The position numbers and the translations under genes are program-made. A stretch of DNA of 64,000 bases from Paraglaciecola algarum (GTDB lineage: Bacteria > Pseudomonadota > Gammaproteobacteria > Enterobacterales > Alteromonadaceae), in assembly GCF_021532655.1 (NCBI RefSeq), contig NZ_JAKGAS010000004.1, forward strand, positions 369,066 to 433,065, in the 5' to 3' direction. Numbering within the stretch: the first letter of the stretch is position 1; every line of letters starts with the position of its first letter. This document shows positions 30,728 to 40,111 of this stretch, piece after piece. A model generated the notes under the pieces. That model searched no databases, was not told where the DNA came from, and was given only the letters and a program-made list of their open reading frames with translations.

Positions 30728-30770
30728 AGAATCAACTCGGTTATCTCGATTATAAAGAAGAATCCAGTCA

Positions 30771-31412
30771 TTAAATACGATACTCCAAGGTCAATTCTTG
30801 GGTGGGGTAATCTAACTCTAATAATTGATGTGAGGTGATAATGACAGCGCCTCCTTTGGACAAATAATCAATTAGTTTATCGCTCAAAACGTTAATACCT
30901 TGTACATCCAAAGCAGTAAAAGGCTCATCTAAAATCCACAATTTAGCATCCGCTTTTAACCAGAGCCTAGCCAAAGCGGTACGCCTTTGTTGGCCTGCAG
31001 ACAAACTTGCTACTGGAATATCTTCTAGCCCAACTAAATTCAATTTCTCTAAAGTTTGATAGATAGTGTTGGTATCAACTTTAACCTGATGAGAATCGCA
31101 CCAATACTGCAAGTTCTCTACCGCGCTTAAGCTACCACTAACACCTAATTTATGACCGAAATAAACCAAGTTCGTAGCGTAGTCTTCACCACATTTTTGA
31201 ATCTTTTTATCTTGGTAAAAAACAATACCAGACTCTGGTTCCACTAACCCAGTCAAAACCCTTAACAAACTAGTTTTACCCGCACCGTTAGGCCCTTTTA
31301 CATATAATAAAGAGCCTGAATCCACCGACAAATTCACTTGGTCAAATAACAATCTATCTCGTTTAATTACAGACAAATTTTGGGTAGAAAGTACCGCCAA
31401 ACGAATCCTCAA
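30771..31412 (-). CDS. ccmA: ABC transporter ATP-binding protein CcmA
   Basis: 213 residues. Walker A GPNGAGKTS, the ABC signature LSAGQQRR, Walker B LWILDEPFTALD and the switch histidine (ITSHQ) are present. It is the first gene of the ccm operon, divergent from the FliK-like gene across 181 nt that must contain both promoters. The exact start is not certain: the first seven residues lie before the conserved region. Confidence 0.95.
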   Translation of the reverse strand: MRIRLAVLSTQNLSVIKRDRLLFDQVNLSVDSGSLLYVKGPNGAGKTSLLRVLTGLVEPESGIVFYQDKKIQKCGEDYATNLVYFGHKLGVSGSLSAVENLQYWCDSHQVKVDTNTIYQTLEKLNLVGLEDIPVASLSAGQQRRTALARLWLKADAKLWILDEPFTALDVQGINVLSDKLIDYLSKGGAVIITSHQLLELDYPTQELTLEYRI

Positions 31413-31593
31413 ATATGATTTTAAAAGTGCAGTGATAATATCACAGCAATTCCTCCTAACCTACCTAACTCAATGTAAATTAGTAACAAAATATCTTTAC
31501 AAACTGCATTTATAAAAAGCTTTAGAATACATGCCCAATCAAATTTTGGTGTACACTCATTCATTCTTTAATATTTAGGCCGATAAGCTATGT

Positions 31594-34095
31594 ATGCCTG
31601 ATATTCCAAAAACTGCTAATACCGCTTTATCACAAGCTCAGAGCCTAGTGAAACCAACAGGGCAATCAACCCAGTTAGCCACTGCAGACGTGTCTAGGCA
31701 AACTGTTGACGTAATTGTTAGGCAATTAAGCGGAAATTTACTCAATATAGTGAGATCAGCAGGCTTGTTAAATAAGCCTGCAATCTTGCCTCAACCTATT
31801 ATTCAAGGAAATTTACGCTCAGAGCAAAGCCATACACTCAGAGCTACTTTAGACCCCAAACCTATATTAGAGTTTTTTTCCCCCCAGAGTGTTAACCAAC
31901 AAAAGTTAATTTCTTTAAACAATCAACAAATACAAACATTACTTCAGCTGCCGCCTAAGCAACTGCTTGCCAGCTTAATCGGAGAGCAACACTCCAACCT
32001 TCAAAAAAATCTTTCCGTCAATGGAACAGTATTAAATAATACAAGTATACTTAATCATGATGTAGCTCCGGCAAAAAACACAACAGCAAAAAGCACTTTA
32101 CTAATAAAATTGGCCACCCACTCAGTACCTATTGAATTAACCTTACCTAATACACAGAACGCAAAATTGAATGTTGGCGATAAGCTTGTATTATCGCTAA
32201 AACCCGCTGGTATGAATTGGCAATTGAGTGTGCAATCCAGCCAAGTTACTAAGGGAATTTTTGAAAACAGTAAACCAACAGAAAAAGCTGTTAGCCAAAA
32301 TGTATTAATTCAGCCATCTAAAGCAGCAGAGATTGTTAAAGCAGCTTTAATCGAAGGTTCTTCCTCTAAACCTGTGCAACTAACATTGATACCAAAACAG
32401 GTGTTGCAACATTTGGCAAAATCTTCGCTCCCAGAAAGCCAAACACTAATAGAGACCTTAAAAAAAAATCCGGTAGACAAACTAAGTTTACAAATTGAGT
32501 CTGGTAATAAATTTCAACTTAAACTCGAAACTCATAAACCTATCGCGACTATTCCAATCACCAAAGAAATAGCTCAGGCCTTAGCACCACTTAAGCTGCC
32601 AAATCAACAAAGCATTATTAAAACCGTCAATCAGACACAGACATCTCCGCCCATTAGAGATATTAATACACCTTTACTGAATAACACACCTAATAAACCT
32701 CCTACAGAATTAAGTGTAAAAGAAACTACACAGCACCCTTTAGTAAGAGCCATTGTGCAGTTTAGTGATTCAGCTAAAAAAGTATTAACCGGCAAACTAG
32801 ACTCACAATTCCCCCGCCCCCAAGCGATGCAAAATAATGATCGAATAGAAACAGAAAAAACTCAACAGCGCTCTAGTAGTCAAAAATCAAATATTGATTC
32901 AAATTTAAATATGAATGCAAATAGTAGCGGAGTTAGAGTCGCATCAAACAAAGCTGACTTAATAAGCCAACAATTAAATCCAGCATCGGATCTAGCAACA
33001 AATCAAACCAGCAAAACCAAAGTTGATGAACTAGCTTTAACCAACAAACAAACCGAAGCGCAACCAAACCTAAAGCAATTAGCCGAAAAATTAATTCAGC
33101 AGGTCTCTTCTAATCCTATTGAAACGAGTGTGATTAATCCCAAATTATTAAATGACAAAAGCCAACAACAGCAACTTATTCAACAATTATTACGGATTGT
33201 TCAAGCTAAAGCTGAAACGCCCAGTAAGGTACTAAAAAATATTGAAAACACCTTAACTGATAAGGAGTTTTTAAAGTCCTCACTAGACTTATCAACTAAA
33301 CAAATAATTGATCACAGTTTACAGCAAACTAAAACGGCTTTACCTCAAGGTAAAGAGGTTGACGCACAAAACATTAAACAACTATTAACCTCACCTGTAT
33401 TAAATTTGTCAACCAATCAACTAATTTCATCTGGCAGTAATCAGGGGCTAATCAACAGTTTAGTCACCCTATTGCAAATTTCCCTAAGTGCTCGTTTAGC
33501 GAAGAACCAAAATAGTAGAACAGAACAAGTAATACGTGCTTTAACTTCTATTCTGCCTAAGACAGGAAACACATCAGCTAAAGTCACTCCAAAAAGTTTG
33601 AATGAGTTAACGCAATTAGAACAAAAGCACCAATTAATGCGTGAAATTGGCCGATTAATGTCTGGTCACCAAGCTAACAAACTAACTAACGCAGAACAGA
33701 TGTTACAAGGACAGGAGAGTATTTATTACAACTTACCTACTCTGATGGGTGGAATACTCAAAGATACCGAATTATTAATAAAACGAGAGCAGAACCATCA
33801 ACAACAAAAAGACGCTGCAACAAGTGACAATCAAACTTGGCAACTTACGATGAAACTAAGTGTGGGTGAGTTGGGAGAGTTATTAACCAAAGCAAAACTT
33901 AGGCCTGATAATCTAGAGTTAAATTTTTATGCATCAAACGAAGAGGTGAAAATTCAGGTGATGAGTTACCTTCCATTATTTAAAAGAAAACTCAAATCTT
34001 TAGGCATAGAAGTAAATAAGAGCCAATGTCAGTTAGGTAAAATTCCTGATTCATTGCAAGCACGTCCCTACCACGTATTTCAAACTAAGGTTTAA
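31594..34095 (+). CDS. FliK-like hook-length-control domain protein
   Basis: 833 residues, very rich in Gln, Asn, Ser, Lys and Leu with long low-complexity stretches (residues about 350-500), as in hook-length rulers. The C-terminal 90 residues (WQLTMKLSVGELGELLTKAK ... LELNFYASNEEVKIQVMSYL) match the Flg_hook/FliK C-terminal pattern. It is followed 1 nt later by a FlhB-C-terminal homologue, which FliK contacts in flagellar export. No other flagellar gene is nearby. It is a second FliK-type protein or a ruler for another export process. The start is the ATG or TTG region at 31594; a weak ribosome site precedes it. Confidence 0.65.
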   Translation: MPDIPKTANTALSQAQSLVKPTGQSTQLATADVSRQTVDVIVRQLSGNLLNIVRSAGLLNKPAILPQPIIQGNLRSEQSHTLRATLDPKPILEFFSPQSVNQQKLISLNNQQIQTLLQLPPKQLLASLIGEQHSNLQKNLSVNGTVLNNTSILNHDVAPAKNTTAKSTLLIKLATHSVPIELTLPNTQNAKLNVGDKLVLSLKPAGMNWQLSVQSSQVTKGIFENSKPTEKAVSQNVLIQPSKAAEIVKAALIEGSSSKPVQLTLIPKQVLQHLAKSSLPESQTLIETLKKNPVDKLSLQIESGNKFQLKLETHKPIATIPITKEIAQALAPLKLPNQQSIIKTVNQTQTSPPIRDINTPLLNNTPNKPPTELSVKETTQHPLVRAIVQFSDSAKKVLTGKLDSQFPRPQAMQNNDRIETEKTQQRSSSQKSNIDSNLNMNANSSGVRVASNKADLISQQLNPASDLATNQTSKTKVDELALTNKQTEAQPNLKQLAEKLIQQVSSNPIETSVINPKLLNDKSQQQQLIQQLLRIVQAKAETPSKVLKNIENTLTDKEFLKSSLDLSTKQIIDHSLQQTKTALPQGKEVDAQNIKQLLTSPVLNLSTNQLISSGSNQGLINSLVTLLQISLSARLAKNQNSRTEQVIRALTSILPKTGNTSAKVTPKSLNELTQLEQKHQLMREIGRLMSGHQANKLTNAEQMLQGQESIYYNLPTLMGGILKDTELLIKREQNHQQQKDAATSDNQTWQLTMKLSVGELGELLTKAKLRPDNLELNFYASNEEVKIQVMSYLPLFKRKLKSLGIEVNKSQCQLGKIPDSLQARPYHVFQTKV

Positions 34096-34096
34096 C

Positions 34097-34426
34097 ATGG
34101 CACAGCAAAACTCATCTAAGCATAAGCAAAAAAGTGCTGTTGGTCTTAAATACCAACAGGGTGACAACAAAGAAGCGCCCAAGATAATAGCTAAAGGATT
34201 TGGTGATTTAGCAGAAGAAATAATTTCTTTAGCACAACAAAATGGCGTATTAATCCACCAAGACCCATACCTAAGTGACTTTTTAGCCACACTTGACTTA
34301 GGTCAAGAAATTCCCGATCAACTTTATCATGTAATTGCAGAGTTAATCGCATTTTCATTTGTATTACAGGGCGAGTTTCCAGATAGCTGGGCTAAAGAAC
34401 ATTCAAAAGTATCCAAAAAAGTGTAA
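34097..34426 (+). CDS. FhlB: FlhB C-terminal-domain homologue
   Basis: 109 residues resembling the cytoplasmic domain of FlhB/YscU: AVGLKYQQGDNKEAPKIIAKG, then AEEIISLAQQNGVLIHQDPYLSDFL and ELIAFSFVLQ. The autocleavage NPTH motif and the membrane part of FlhB are absent, as in the known FhlB proteins that can replace the cleaved FlhB fragment in export switching. It lies 1 nt after the FliK-like gene, so they are co-translated partners. Family assignment is firm; its role here is inference. Confidence 0.85.
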   Translation: MAQQNSSKHKQKSAVGLKYQQGDNKEAPKIIAKGFGDLAEEIISLAQQNGVLIHQDPYLSDFLATLDLGQEIPDQLYHVIAELIAFSFVLQGEFPDSWAKEHSKVSKKV

Positions 34427-34841
34427 TCAAGCAACGTTTTACTAAAAGGTAAACTAAGGTTAGCGAACTATTGAAATTAAACTACTCTTTAATTTCAGTT
34501 ATTTAAAATACAGCCGACACACTTATATAAGGAAAACTTTATTTTTTGCACAATTTTTTTGCACTATTGGTCTGTAACTTGTTCATTGCCAAGACAAGTG
34601 TATAGTGAACAAATATCTTTATGCTAAAGGGCTGGTAGATAAATGAAGATAAAAAGTGCAGATACATAAAAGATATACATAATTTTAGTGGCCTAAAGCA
34701 GTCATAAGCTCACCACCAGCAAGGCAGCTCAGAGATTTATGCAAAATTTTAGGTAGTAAAAAGTCAAAATTTAGACCATAACTAAAATATTCTTTGCCGA
34801 ATATTAGATTATTTTAACAATATATTGTGGAGCCATTAATA
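34427..34841. other. 415-nt intergenic region before the chemoreceptor
   Basis: No gene is seen. The stretch is AT-rich with T and A tracts around 34,540-34,560. Ahead of the chemoreceptor start is GTGGAG. I looked for a c-di-GMP riboswitch or another structured leader and could not support one. Confidence 0.35.
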
Positions 34842-35912
34842 ATGTTGGTGAGTAAAAGCAAATACCTAGAATTAGAAAAACAATTAGCAGATGTCGTTAG
34901 AGAAAAAAACCTACTTGAACAAGAAAATCAGCAATATGTTCAACAAATCGGGACCCTACAATCTGCAGCTAATGCCACGCAAGAATTAGATTTGAGTAAC
35001 CAAATATGGCCAAATTTACTTGCTTGTATTAAACAAATCAGTGGAATTAGAGAATCTGTTGCATACTCATATGAGCAAATAAATACTGAATCTCAATCTA
35101 TTGAGCATCTAAATGAAACCCTAGGTACCGGCCAAGAGTCCATCAGCAATATCGCTTCAGGTATGGAAGAGATTACTGACAAAATGAAAAACATGTCGCA
35201 AAGCATGGCAAACTTAGAAGCCATTGCTGATAGCATTAATTCGTTTGTTGAAACCATTTCTAAAATTTCCGACCAAACAAACTTATTAGCCTTAAACGCA
35301 GCGATTGAAGCAGCTAGAGCAGGCGACGCAGGGCGAGGTTTCTCTGTTGTGGCTGACGAGGTAAGAAGTTTAGCAAGTAATACCAGTAAATCTGCTGAAG
35401 AAGTAGGTGGACTGATAGCCAGAATTAAACAAGATACCGAGTCTGGCGTTAAGTTTGCTAATGCTCTTGAAGAGTCAAATGTTGAGCTATCTTCGACAAT
35501 ATCCGGTTTAAACCAAAGTTATGGCGGGTTAAATTCAAATATTACTACCATGAAAAACTCAATCACTACGGCTGTGGATAGGACATTTATCCAAACGGTT
35601 AAATTAGATCATGTGGTATTTAAAGGCGATGTTTACGAGCTAGTTTTAGGGTTATCAAGTCAGGCTACAGAGTCGTTAAGCGATCATAGAAGCTGCCGAC
35701 TCGGTAGATGGTATTACGGTGAAGGTGCAAATCAATATGCCAATACATCCGCTTTTAAATCTATTGAAAAGCCTCATGCAGATGTCCATCAGTTTGGCTT
35801 AAATGCAGTTTCACATTTCAAGAATGGAGAGACAGCACAATGTTTAGACTCCTTAGAAAAGATGGAACAAGCAAGCAGCCAGGTACTTATGTTGTTGGAT
35901 GATATTACTTAA
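34842..35912 (+). CDS. Soluble methyl-accepting chemotaxis protein with CZB domain
   Basis: 356 residues with no membrane segment. An N-terminal coiled coil (residues 1-45) is followed by the MCP signalling domain with the hairpin tip [21 protein letters not shown] (about 140-165) and a C-terminal CZB zinc-binding domain: [33 protein letters not shown], which supply the 3His/Cys site. CZB receptors of this type sense zinc or hypochlorite and signal to CheA or a diguanylate cyclase. I start at the ATG at 34842, 10 nt after GGAG; a GTG at 34827 is also open. It appears to be transcribed alone. Confidence 0.92.
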   Translation: MLVSKSKYLELEKQLADVVREKNLLEQENQQYVQQIGTLQSAANATQELDLSNQIWPNLLACIKQISGIRESVAYSYEQINTESQSIEHLNETLGTGQESISNIASGMEEITDKMKNMSQSMANLEAIADSINSFVETISKISDQTNLLALNAAIEAARAGDAGRGFSVVADEVRSLASNTSKSAEEVGGLIARIKQDTESGVKFANALEESNVELSSTISGLNQSYGGLNSNITTMKNSITTAVDRTFIQTVKLDHVVFKGDVYELVLGLSSQATESLSDHRSCRLGRWYYGEGANQYANTSAFKSIEKPHADVHQFGLNAVSHFKNGETAQCLDSLEKMEQASSQVLMLLDDIT

Positions 35913-35956
35913 CTTTAAAAATCCATTTATAATCATAACTGATTCAGGTATTAGTA

Positions 35957-35998
35957 AGGGGCTGCTGCTGTTTGACGTAAAAATTTACAACAGCCCCT
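35957..35998 (+). terminator. Terminator after the chemoreceptor
   Basis: AGGGGCTG and CAGCCCCT form a stem around an AT-rich loop with an internal GCTGTT/AACAGC option. There is no long T run. It overlaps the stop of the convergent minus-strand gene, so it may serve both. Confidence 0.55.
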
Positions 35999-36311
35999 AT
36001 TCTTCACAAGTTAATGTCAGCCTACAGTCAATGTCCTTTAAAAAACGATTTACCTTGATGGGCACAGACTGCTCCTTTGAACCTGCTAACGATGACGAGT
36101 TGATTAACAAATCACAATCTTGCATGCTAATTTTTTGGCGAATAAAAAATAAATTAATATCATCAAATTTATCTTCAAGCAGAGGTACACTGCCCACATA
36201 ATCTTGTGTGTCTTCAACAACGGTATAACTCGCTCCTTCTATTTCTCGGCCCAAAGTAATCGCTTGTAACTTATTTAATTTTAAAAACCGAAAAAACATC
36301 TGCATACTCAT
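35997..36311 (-). CDS. Conserved hypothetical protein, 104 residues
   Basis: A small soluble protein (MSMQMFFRFLKLNKLQAITLG ... TLTCEE) with mixed alpha/beta composition and a long hydrophilic middle (GSVPLLEDKFDDINLFFIRQ). It has no signal peptide or membrane helix. It is the only gene in the gap between two plus-strand genes, convergent with the chemoreceptor. The composition and the phrase-like conservation (I recall close relatives in Alteromonas) make it likely to be real. The ribosome site is weak. Function unknown. Confidence 0.6.
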   Translation of the reverse strand: MSMQMFFRFLKLNKLQAITLGREIEGASYTVVEDTQDYVGSVPLLEDKFDDINLFFIRQKISMQDCDLLINSSSLAGSKEQSVPIKVNRFLKDIDCRLTLTCEE

Positions 36312-36476
36312 TTACCAATCGCTAAATTAATTAAATAAAAGCAAATTATCACATAGCCAAGTTTCAAATAATATCGATGTAATCAAAAGAGGTGTATTCA
36401 ATTGACTGGTAGCCATTTCATTGACTACACTCAATTTACCTACTTGTTTCTATAGAAGTAAAGGTAAGGGATAAAG

Positions 36477-36995
36477 ATGAAAAACAACCAAAACATCAAA
36501 CAAATTATCAGCTCTAACCTGGCTCAAATTTCAACTCATGATGTCATGTCTAAGTCTATTTTAACCGTCTACGAAGGTTGGTCGATTAAGCGTTTATCAC
36601 TGTTTTTTCTAAAGCATCATATTTCAGGGGCACCAGTAATAGCCGCTGACGATGAATTAGTAGGCGTAGTCACCCAATCTGACATCATTAAATTTGAAAG
36701 TTCTGATCCTGATAAACAGCAAATACAGAAATTAATTCGTGATTATTGTGGGCCATTTGGGCAAGAAGCTGATGAAACAGAAGTCGTACGAATTCAACAA
36801 AGAGCAAACGAATATTGCACAGTCAATTCTATTATGACCAAAGAAGTGTTGTCTATTGACCTAAATTCTCACCTTGATGATGCCTATAAAATGATGGTGA
36901 GCAAAAATATCCATCGTTTATTCGTAACACAAAAAGGCTTATTAATTGGTGTATTAACTGCCATGGATATCCTTAGAATGCTAAACCAAGAATAA
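36477..36995 (+). CDS. CBS-domain protein
   Basis: 172 residues with two CBS motifs: DVMSKSILTVYEGWSIKRLS ... GVVTQSDIIKF near the N terminus and SIMTKEVLSIDLNSHLDDA ... GVLTAMDILRML at the C terminus. A pair of CBS motifs forms a Bateman module that usually binds adenosyl nucleotides. There is no other domain, so it would act by protein contact. It lies upstream of hemN but 110 nt apart, probably with its own promoter. Confidence 0.9.
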   Translation: MKNNQNIKQIISSNLAQISTHDVMSKSILTVYEGWSIKRLSLFFLKHHISGAPVIAADDELVGVVTQSDIIKFESSDPDKQQIQKLIRDYCGPFGQEADETEVVRIQQRANEYCTVNSIMTKEVLSIDLNSHLDDAYKMMVSKNIHRLFVTQKGLLIGVLTAMDILRMLNQE

Positions 36996-37104
36996 ACATA
37001 AGACTTTGTTATTATAAAAGACGGTTCTAATTTTTTTAAATAATTTGCACTAAGTTACTGAAAACACATTACAATACCCTTAATTAAAGTATGGGTATAG
37101 ATAA

Positions 37105-38475
37105 ATGTCAGAATGTAGTTTTTTCAATGAAAGTTTACTCAAAAAATATAACACTAGTGGGCCACGTTATACGTCTTATCCAACCGCATTAGAATTTAAT
37201 ACTCAGTTTACTGATCAAAATTTGACTACTGCATTGAGCCAGTCGCCTCATACTGATTTGTCTTTGTACTTGCATATCCCTTTTTGCCATAGCCTTTGTT
37301 ACTACTGTGGCTGTAACAGAATAGTGACTCGGCATAAACATAAAGCAGACGAATATTTAGATTACATAAGTCAAGAAATCACCCACAGAGCGATTAACTG
37401 TAAACATAAAACTATTCGTCAATTACACTTTGGCGGCGGTACACCTAGCTTTTTGTCAGAACAACAACTTACGCGAGCCGTTGAATTACTCAAGTCTGAA
37501 TACAATTTTGCTAAAGACATAGAAATGAGCATTGAAATTGATCCCCGAGAAATTGAACTTTCTTTGATCGATCATTTAAAAAAATTGGGCTTTAATCGCA
37601 TAAGCATTGGGGTACAAGACACAAACATTCAAGTACAAGAAGCGATAAATCGCACCCAATCCTTTGAATTTATTCAGAACATTATAAACCGAGCCAAAAG
37701 CATCGGTTTTGATTCCGTTAATATCGATTTAATTTACGGCCTTCCCCATCAAACTCAAAACACCTTTAGTCAAACATTAGCAGACGCTATAAGCCTAGAT
37801 GCTGATCGAATTTCCTTGTTTAGTTATGCACATTTACCCAGTCGTTTTGCCGCTCAACGAAAAATTAAAGATCAATGGTTACCTAAGGCTGAAGAAAAAT
37901 TTTCCCTTATGAAACAAGCGGTAAACACCTTAAGTCAACAAGGTTATGAATTGATAGGCATGGATCATTTCGCTAAACCTAATGATGAATTAGCTATCGC
38001 CCAAAGAGAAGGCGTGTTACACAGAAACTTCCAAGGATATACCACACTTAAAGATTGCGACTTATTAGGTTTTGGCGTCTCTGCAATAAGCTCCATCGGT
38101 AACACTTTCAGTCAAAATTATAAGTCATTAAAAGAATATTATCAGGCGGTTACTGACTATAACCAAGCAGTAGAAAAAGGTTTCTCACTCAACCAAGATG
38201 ACTTGATCAGACAAGCTGTTATCAGCGAATTAATGTGCAACCTATATATAGATAAGCAACAAATATCCAGCCAATTTAGTATCCAATTTGATCAATACTT
38301 TATTGAAGAGCTTAAAACACTTAGCACATTTGAAAATGATAACTTACTAATCAACCGTGAAAACAATATCCAAATTTCCCCCAGTGCCAGGTTATTAGTT
38401 CGAAATATTTGTATGTCGTTTGACGCCTATATGAAAAAACATCTCAAACAACAGCGATTTTCCAGGGTTATCTAA
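37105..38475 (+). CDS. hemN: Oxygen-independent coproporphyrinogen III oxidase
   Basis: 456 residues of the radical-SAM HemN family. RYTSYPTALEF opens the protein; CHSLCYYCGCN carries the CxxxCxxC iron-sulfur ligands; GGGTPSFL and the IEIDPRE region bind SAM; and the C-terminal domain is of HemN length. It decarboxylates coproporphyrinogen III to protoporphyrinogen IX when oxygen is low. This is HemN rather than the shorter HemW. I looked for an FNR box upstream and did not find a convincing one. Heme supply fits with the ccm cluster 6 kb away, but they are not linked. Confidence 0.95.
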   Translation: MSECSFFNESLLKKYNTSGPRYTSYPTALEFNTQFTDQNLTTALSQSPHTDLSLYLHIPFCHSLCYYCGCNRIVTRHKHKADEYLDYISQEITHRAINCKHKTIRQLHFGGGTPSFLSEQQLTRAVELLKSEYNFAKDIEMSIEIDPREIELSLIDHLKKLGFNRISIGVQDTNIQVQEAINRTQSFEFIQNIINRAKSIGFDSVNIDLIYGLPHQTQNTFSQTLADAISLDADRISLFSYAHLPSRFAAQRKIKDQWLPKAEEKFSLMKQAVNTLSQQGYELIGMDHFAKPNDELAIAQREGVLHRNFQGYTTLKDCDLLGFGVSAISSIGNTFSQNYKSLKEYYQAVTDYNQAVEKGFSLNQDDLIRQAVISELMCNLYIDKQQISSQFSIQFDQYFIEELKTLSTFENDNLLINRENNIQISPSARLLVRNICMSFDAYMKKHLKQQRFSRVI

Positions 38476-38598
38476 TACCATTATTCGGCATAACTATTTT
38501 TGTGAAAACAACACGATCTTATTTAACCTGATCTCTGGATACCAAACCTAGCTAAACTTAATTTATAATTAAAATTCAGTAAATTACTCAATTAGTGA

Positions 38599-39495
38599 CT
38601 AATTAATGTTTATCTCAGACAATATTTCAGTAAGTCGTTTTAATCCTTTTCCTTTATTAACCACTTTCCATGCATAACACAATTCAAGATGCGAGTTCTT
38701 GCTGACTATTGGTACCTCAATTAAAGAGCCACTTTCTAAGTGGCAGTTAATACGATGTCGTGGCAAAAAACCAATTCCCAGCCCCGCTTTAATCGATTGG
38801 ATTTTATGTTCCACACTGGTCACATAAAAGTGTCTGCTTTTTTCAATTACATTTGTCGACCATGGAATACCATTTTGTGCAGAGTCATGCACTATGATTG
38901 TTCTATAGGTCAAAAGGTCCTCATTGATAACACTACGCTCCAATGCTAATAATTCATGCCCCCTTGGCACAACTAACAAGTTGTCAATAAAACCCATAGA
39001 TTTAAGTATAGTTCCGTTCGGTTTCAAGTCAGGAGTCGCCGCTCCGATCAATAAATCCACCTTGTCATCTCTCAGCACTTCCCAAGCGCCGCTTAACACC
39101 TCTTCTGTTAGGTCGATTTCAATATTTGGGTGTTCGGTTAGAAATTGTTTGAGACTAGGTAGTAACTGGTTAACATCAAGAATAGAGTCAAAAGCAATTC
39201 GAATTTTAGGCTCCCAACCATGGGAAATGGTCTGAGTTTGTTCGGTAATGGTGCTTACTGCGGCTAAGAGTTTACGACCTTCAGTCAGTAAATGCCTGCC
39301 TGCTGGAGTTAATACTGAACGCCTACCTTGTCGAACAAACAGCGTCACGCTTAACTGTTCTTCTAATTTTTGAACTATATAAGAAAGAGCCGAAGGTACT
39401 TTATTAAGTTGCTCTGCAGCAGAGGCAAAACTCCCGCGACTATCAATTGCATCTAATACCTGAAGCGCTTCCAATGTAATCACAGATTGATACAT
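38599..39495 (-). CDS. LysR-family transcriptional regulator
   Basis: 298 residues. The N-terminal winged helix (LEALQVLDAIDSRGSFASAA ... LNKVPSALSYIVQKLEEQL) is the LysR DNA-binding domain; the rest is a periplasmic-binding-like effector domain. It is divergent from the DoxX and pirin genes. A perfect 15-nt palindrome lies 18 nt upstream of its start. The standard LysR layout makes doxX and pirin the likely targets. The effector is unknown. Confidence 0.92.
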   Translation of the reverse strand: MYQSVITLEALQVLDAIDSRGSFASAAEQLNKVPSALSYIVQKLEEQLSVTLFVRQGRRSVLTPAGRHLLTEGRKLLAAVSTITEQTQTISHGWEPKIRIAFDSILDVNQLLPSLKQFLTEHPNIEIDLTEEVLSGAWEVLRDDKVDLLIGAATPDLKPNGTILKSMGFIDNLLVVPRGHELLALERSVINEDLLTYRTIIVHDSAQNGIPWSTNVIEKSRHFYVTSVEHKIQSIKAGLGIGFLPRHRINCHLESGSLIEVPIVSKNSHLELCYAWKVVNKGKGLKRLTEILSEININ

Positions 39496-39512
39496 AAATC
39501 TCTAGCCATTCA

Positions 39513-39527
39513 TTCAAATTATTTGAA
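39513..39527. promoter_or_regulatory. Candidate LysR operator
   Basis: TTCAAAT-T-ATTTGAA is a perfect 15-nt dyad in the 124-nt region between the LysR gene and doxX. Its internal T-N11-A element (TCAAATTATTTGA) is the form expected of LysR sites. A partial TTCAAA follows 35 nt away. Confidence 0.55.
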
Positions 39528-39619
39528 CAATTTAAACAAATATTACTAGTTATTCAAAGATTAAAACAACAATACACTAGCTAACGGTTCAACAAGCACT
39601 TAAAACATTGATAGAGAAA

Positions 39620-40069
39620 ATGATGAAAAATTCAATTATCCAGAAAATTACCAATACAACTGACACAATATCCACTATACCTTTACGACTTAGCGCAGGA
39701 ATTATTTTTAGTGCTCACGGTGGCCAAAAATTGTTTTCTTGGTTTGGCGGCTATGGATTAGAAGGAACTGGTCAATGGATGGAATCAATAGGTTTAAGCC
39801 CTGGCTACCTCATGGCATTAATGGCAGGAAGCGCTGAACTTTTCGGTGGGATTTTATTAATACTAGGCTTACTTACTCGACCCGCAGCGTTAGTGTTGGC
39901 TTTTACTATGTTAATTGCCATTTTTAGCGTTCACATCAACAACGGGCTATTCATGAGTAATAATGGTTTTGAATTTGGCTTAGCCTTGTTCGCACTGAGT
40001 CTCGCTTTACTAGTGCAAGGTGGTGGTAAATATTCTATCGACAAAATTATAAATCAAAAATTTAAATAA
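39620..40069 (+). CDS. DoxX-family membrane protein
   Basis: About 149 residues with four hydrophobic segments. RLSAGIIFSAHGGQKLFSWFGG is the DoxX opening; MALMAGSAELFGGILLILGLLTRP is the central helix. DoxX proteins are poorly understood quinone/thiosulfate or redox-linked membrane proteins. I prefer the ATG at 39620 or 39623; a TTG at 39608 is also open. It forms a plausible operon with the pirin gene 42 nt on, under the divergent LysR regulator. Confidence 0.9.
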   Translation: MMKNSIIQKITNTTDTISTIPLRLSAGIIFSAHGGQKLFSWFGGYGLEGTGQWMESIGLSPGYLMALMAGSAELFGGILLILGLLTRPAALVLAFTMLIAIFSVHINNGLFMSNNGFEFGLALFALSLALLVQGGGKYSIDKIINQKFK

Positions 40070-40111
40070 TATGCATTATCTGGCAGTCTCGTTTATTTAA
40101 GGAACAATAGC

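Noticed and set aside
34427..34841. c-di-GMP riboswitch before the chemoreceptor
   Set aside because: The conserved GEMM core sequences could not be matched.
35899..36201. Plus-strand 100-codon frame after the chemoreceptor
   Set aside because: It overlaps the chemoreceptor stop and the hairpin and is antisense to the more plausible 104-residue gene.
37021..37104. FNR box before hemN
   Set aside because: No TTGAT-N4-ATCAA-like site was found within the region.
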